Assembly: GCF_003149245.1 (NCBI RefSeq)
Contig: NZ_QGDL01000006.1
Span: 247,551 to 311,550, forward strand
Length of the DNA stretch: 64,000 bases
Origin: Faecalicatena orotica
GTDB lineage: Bacteria; Bacillota; Clostridia; Lachnospirales; Lachnospiraceae
Direction of reading: 5' to 3'
This document shows positions 61,757 through 64,000 of the stretch, piece by piece. Under the pieces are notes generated by a model that worked only from the letters and a program-made list of their open reading frames with translations, ran no database searches and was not told where the DNA came from. The position numbers and the translations under genes were made by a program. Each line of letters begins with the position of its first letter. The stretch's first letter is position 1.

Positions 61757-62170
61757 ATGGAAGTGAGAATAAATACACTATCACCAGAACTGTTTCTGGA
61801 TTTATACACGTCAGTTGGATGGGAAGCGCCATGTATTGGACAAGTCGAAAAGGCTTTGAGCAATACTATTGCAACATTTACAGCTTATGATAAAAAACAG
61901 CCGATAGGAATGGTGCGGTTGATTGGAGATGGGGGTATGTCATTTTATATCAAAGATTTTGTTGTAATACCAGACTATCAGGCAATGGGAGTAGGAACGT
62001 TGCTAATAGAATGTTTAGAAAATTATATAAGAGAAAATATCAATCCTGATTGGGCTGTCAGTTTAGAATTGATCAGTACGAAAGATGCACTCTTGTTTTA
62101 TAAGAAAAAGGGATTTGAAGAAAGACCTTGTGAATGGGATGGTCCGGGAATGTTCAAAATGATTAGATAA
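61757..62170 (+). CDS. GNAT-family N-acetyltransferase
   Basis: 137 residues with the acetyl-CoA loop VIPDYQAMGVGTLLIECLE and LLFYKKKGFEERPCEWDGPG at the end, the pattern of small GNATs of the YhbS/ElaA-like group. GGAGA precedes the ATG. Confidence 0.92.
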   Translation: MEVRINTLSPELFLDLYTSVGWEAPCIGQVEKALSNTIATFTAYDKKQPIGMVRLIGDGGMSFYIKDFVVIPDYQAMGVGTLLIECLENYIRENINPDWAVSLELISTKDALLFYKKKGFEERPCEWDGPGMFKMIR

Positions 62171-62378
62171 ATCCCAGTTTGATTTGATGATATTAAAAAA
62201 GTTTACCCAAAAGAATGTGGGTTACGTAAAAATGGTATGGCATTTTTGAAAATTGCTACGAACCTTGTTATGTATCTTTATTATCAAGAAGAAGTATGGA
62301 GAGAGCAAATTACCATAAAAATCAATAATGGAAGGTTCTGTTATTGTAGAAATGAATTAAATAGGAGCAAAAAGCGAT

Positions 62379-62891
62379 ATGGACAATATAGAGATAATCC
62401 CATTAGAAGGTATTAAGTTTAATGATGTAACAATCCCCCTTTCAGCTTCACGCAAAGATGTCGAAAGTCTCTTGGGAGTCCCTTATGGAAGACATGAAAA
62501 TTCTTTGTTCTATTTTCATAATGAGCTGAGATTTGATTTTGACAATAATGACAGGGTAACATTTATTGAGTTTTTAGCCGGAATTGACGGAAACATCCAG
62601 CCTAAAATATATGGCGTTTATGCGTTCCAAACCGAAGCAGATCAGTTATACAATATTCTCAGCGAAAAGAATCGTGGTGATATTGATGATCACGAAAACG
62701 GATATTGTTACGGGTTTTTAAATATTAGTGTTGGTGTGTTTCGCCCCTCCATTCCGGAAGATATTCAGAAAATGATAGCAAACGCTGCGGCGGACGGAGA
62801 ACCGATGGAGGCAGACGAGATTGAATATGAAATGAGGACAGCAAATTATTGGGCTACTATCGGTATCGGCATTGAGAATTATTACAGATAG
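62379..62891 (+). CDS. Hypothetical protein
   Basis: 170 residues, acidic. Strand-rich first half (LSASRKDVESLLGVPYGRHE, LRFDFDNNDRVTFIEFLAG) and helical end with EEMRT-like residues. It resembles small immunity- or SMI1-like folds only in composition; no family is recognised. GGAGC precedes the ATG. Confidence 0.65.
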   Translation: MDNIEIIPLEGIKFNDVTIPLSASRKDVESLLGVPYGRHENSLFYFHNELRFDFDNNDRVTFIEFLAGIDGNIQPKIYGVYAFQTEADQLYNILSEKNRGDIDDHENGYCYGFLNISVGVFRPSIPEDIQKMIANAAADGEPMEADEIEYEMRTANYWATIGIGIENYYR

Positions 62892-62961
62892 CTTCCCGCA
62901 TACAAAAAGGCTGATAAAACTTTACATAAGAAGCACTCAACTGATATGTAGCCACGCCAAT

Positions 62962-63585
62962 TTATGGATTCTCATTCAGAAGTTTTTTTGCAGATACGAA
63001 TAGCACGGTGCCTTTTATATAGGTTTCTATCTCTGAAAAGCCTGCTTTTTCAAAATAATCATACAATTCTTTTTGGCTGTATACCTTGACATCTCCAGAA
63101 TGTGAAAGGGGAAATACGATGTAGTTTGCAATCCAGCGTACCATTGGTGAAAAATATGGTTCTGCCATGTAAACTGCTCCTTTTGCCTTCAAAACTCTCA
63201 TACATTCGTTTGCAAATCCCTGTGGATTTTCAAAATGATGAAATGCACAAGATACGGTTATAACATCCCTGCTTTTATCTGGAAAGTCCAATGGGAAACT
63301 TGATCCCTCTGCAAAGACACAATTAGGATACCTATCCCTTGCAATAGCAACCATGTTTTTAGATATATCAGTTCCGGCTGCAACAACTCTCGCTTTTTTG
63401 GATAGTTCATTTAATAATACCCCATTGCCACAGGCAACATCTAAAATGGCATCCCCGTCCTTAATCTCCACCTGCTTTACTAACTCTGTTTTATGAGGTC
63501 TGGTATATTTTCCCTCTTGTGATGAATCATATTCTCTAGCCATCCTGTTATACACTTCTTTTGATTGTTCTTCTTTTTTCCCCAT
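62962..63585 (-). CDS. Class I SAM-dependent methyltransferase
   Basis: 207 residues. SAM-binding motif ILDVACGNGVLL, motif II-type GTDISKNMVAIAR, the TVSCAFHHFENP catalytic-loop region. Of the UbiE/Methyltransf_11 group; substrate unknown. AGGAGA precedes the ATG. It is the only minus-strand gene at the right end of the small-gene run and converges on it. Confidence 0.93.
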   Translation of the reverse strand: MGKKEEQSKEVYNRMAREYDSSQEGKYTRPHKTELVKQVEIKDGDAILDVACGNGVLLNELSKKARVVAAGTDISKNMVAIARDRYPNCVFAEGSSFPLDFPDKSRDVITVSCAFHHFENPQGFANECMRVLKAKGAVYMAEPYFSPMVRWIANYIVFPLSHSGDVKVYSQKELYDYFEKAGFSEIETYIKGTVLFVSAKKLLNENP

Positions 63586-63785
63586 AGTTCTCCTTAAAGA
63601 TTATTCTTGGTTTTATTCCGTCATTCATCGAAACTATATTCTAACATGCTTTCAAATGAATTATTTTCGTTACTGTTCACACCCAATGTCAGTTAGTTAA
63701 GTTACGAGGTTAAATCCTGAATAAGGGTCTAACCTAAATTTAAAAAAAATCACCTCTAAAGGTTGACACAGAGCCCAAAATGTGC

Positions 63786-63825
63786 GGCCGCTCTCGTTGC
63801 TGGTGTGACAGCAACAAGAGCGGCC
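63786..63825. repeat. Long hairpin at the IS end
   Basis: A 17-base stem GGCCGCTCTCGTTGCTG / CAGCAACAAGAGCGGCC with one mismatch and a six-base loop, 47 bases before the transposase ATG. Such hairpins block outside transcription of the transposase or hide its ribosome site. Confidence 0.65.
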
Positions 63826-63872
63826 CCTGTAATCAGAACTATATCTTTTGTCTGACTACAAGGAGGTCTCAT

Positions 63873-64000
63873 ATGTCATTTGCAAAACAGGTTAAAAACA
63901 ATCTCTTAGAAATTATTTCAGGAATGGCGCTCCATCCCGAGAACTTTTCAAAACACCCTGAAACTGACTTCACCAGAAACAGAAAACTGGATTTCCCCTC
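63873..64000 (+). CDS. IS4-family transposase, partial
   Basis: 42 residues seen: MSFAKQVKNNLLEIISGMAL, then HPENFSKHPETDFTRNRKLD, the N-terminus typical of IS4-type transposases of Clostridia. AGGAGG lies 7 bases before the ATG. The DDE core lies beyond the edge. Confidence 0.75.
   Translation, partial: MSFAKQVKNNLLEIISGMALHPENFSKHPETDFTRNRKLDFP

Larger units (their letters stand above)
63735..64000 (+). mobile_element. IS4-family insertion sequence, left part
   Basis: The left end lies near 63735-63760 (AAGGGTCTAACCTAA region; exact end not visible). It contains the hairpin and the start of the transposase gene and runs off the window. Confidence 0.65.

Noticed and set aside
55388..62891. 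Classic integron
   Set aside because: No integron integrase and no clear attC-type inverted cores at the gene borders; only a shared leader sequence is visible.

Overview
The window looks like a chromosomal segment of a gut-type anaerobic Firmicute, most probably a Lachnospiraceae/Clostridia member. Supporting this are strong AGGAGG-type ribosome sites and sigma-A promoters, GPH-type sugar symporters, split transketolase, 2-hydroxyacyl-CoA dehydratase-type enzymes with ATP-driven activases, an anaerobic sulfatase-maturase-type radical SAM protein and a SARP/LytTR regulatory set. Species cannot be named from the sequence alone.

Layout. 1-6.1 kb: end of a sugar ABC-transporter locus (solute-binding lipoprotein, GntR/FadR-type regulator with a likely shared operator), a lipoprotein, a winged-helix/nuclease-like protein, a LysR regulator and a divergent chromate-transporter pair. 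6.1-10.8 kb: a radical SAM maturase, a TDT-type anion transporter and a YjiM/YjiL-like double-cubane protein with its activase and a C_GCAxxG_C_C protein. 10.9-12.4 kb: an unusual fibronectin-III protein with a Cys-rich tail and a small hypothetical.

12.59-27.47 kb: a 14.9-kb integrated element bounded by a 13-bp direct repeat. It has a tyrosine integrase at the right end, a repressor with an operator array, a P4-type primase-helicase next to an iteron-type origin, a second repeat-rich region, and a leftward module with a tape-measure protein, a tail-chaperone-like protein, an HK97-gp10-like protein, a sigma-70-family factor and two ArpU/DUF1492-like regulators. No terminase, portal, capsid or lysis gene is seen. 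It looks like a phage satellite carrying part of a tail module, or a strongly reduced prophage.

27.5-45.4 kb: a HAD phosphatase, then a carbohydrate locus: GH43 and GH5 enzymes, GPH symporter and AraC regulator, plus an isomerase, split transketolase and FGGY kinase, with a divergent LacI regulator. The isomerase-kinase-two-subunit-transketolase set, together with a DUF5060/DUF4038-type glycosidase further right, suggests use of a rare pentose such as D-apiose. Between them lie a SARP-like regulator, a 7TM sensor kinase and a LytTR response regulator.

45.5-54.5 kb: a TetR regulator, then a leftward, tightly packed operon (ACS-like protein, CooC-type ATPase, two 2-hydroxyacyl-CoA-dehydratase-like subunits, activase, a 58-residue membrane protein, a large Fe-S/FAD oxidoreductase, HypA). 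It mixes ATP-driven low-potential electron activation with nickel-enzyme maturation factors and has no obvious known enzyme as its target.

54.6-63.6 kb: an AT-rich run of small genes (four GNAT acetyltransferases, small membrane proteins, YkvA/DUF1232, TIGR04076, HEAT-repeat and transglutaminase-like proteins, a methyltransferase). Several share a degenerate leader sequence, and one boundary holds a 114-bp broken copy of the HEAT-repeat gene, suggesting cassette-like assembly by transfer. The window ends inside an IS4-family insertion sequence.
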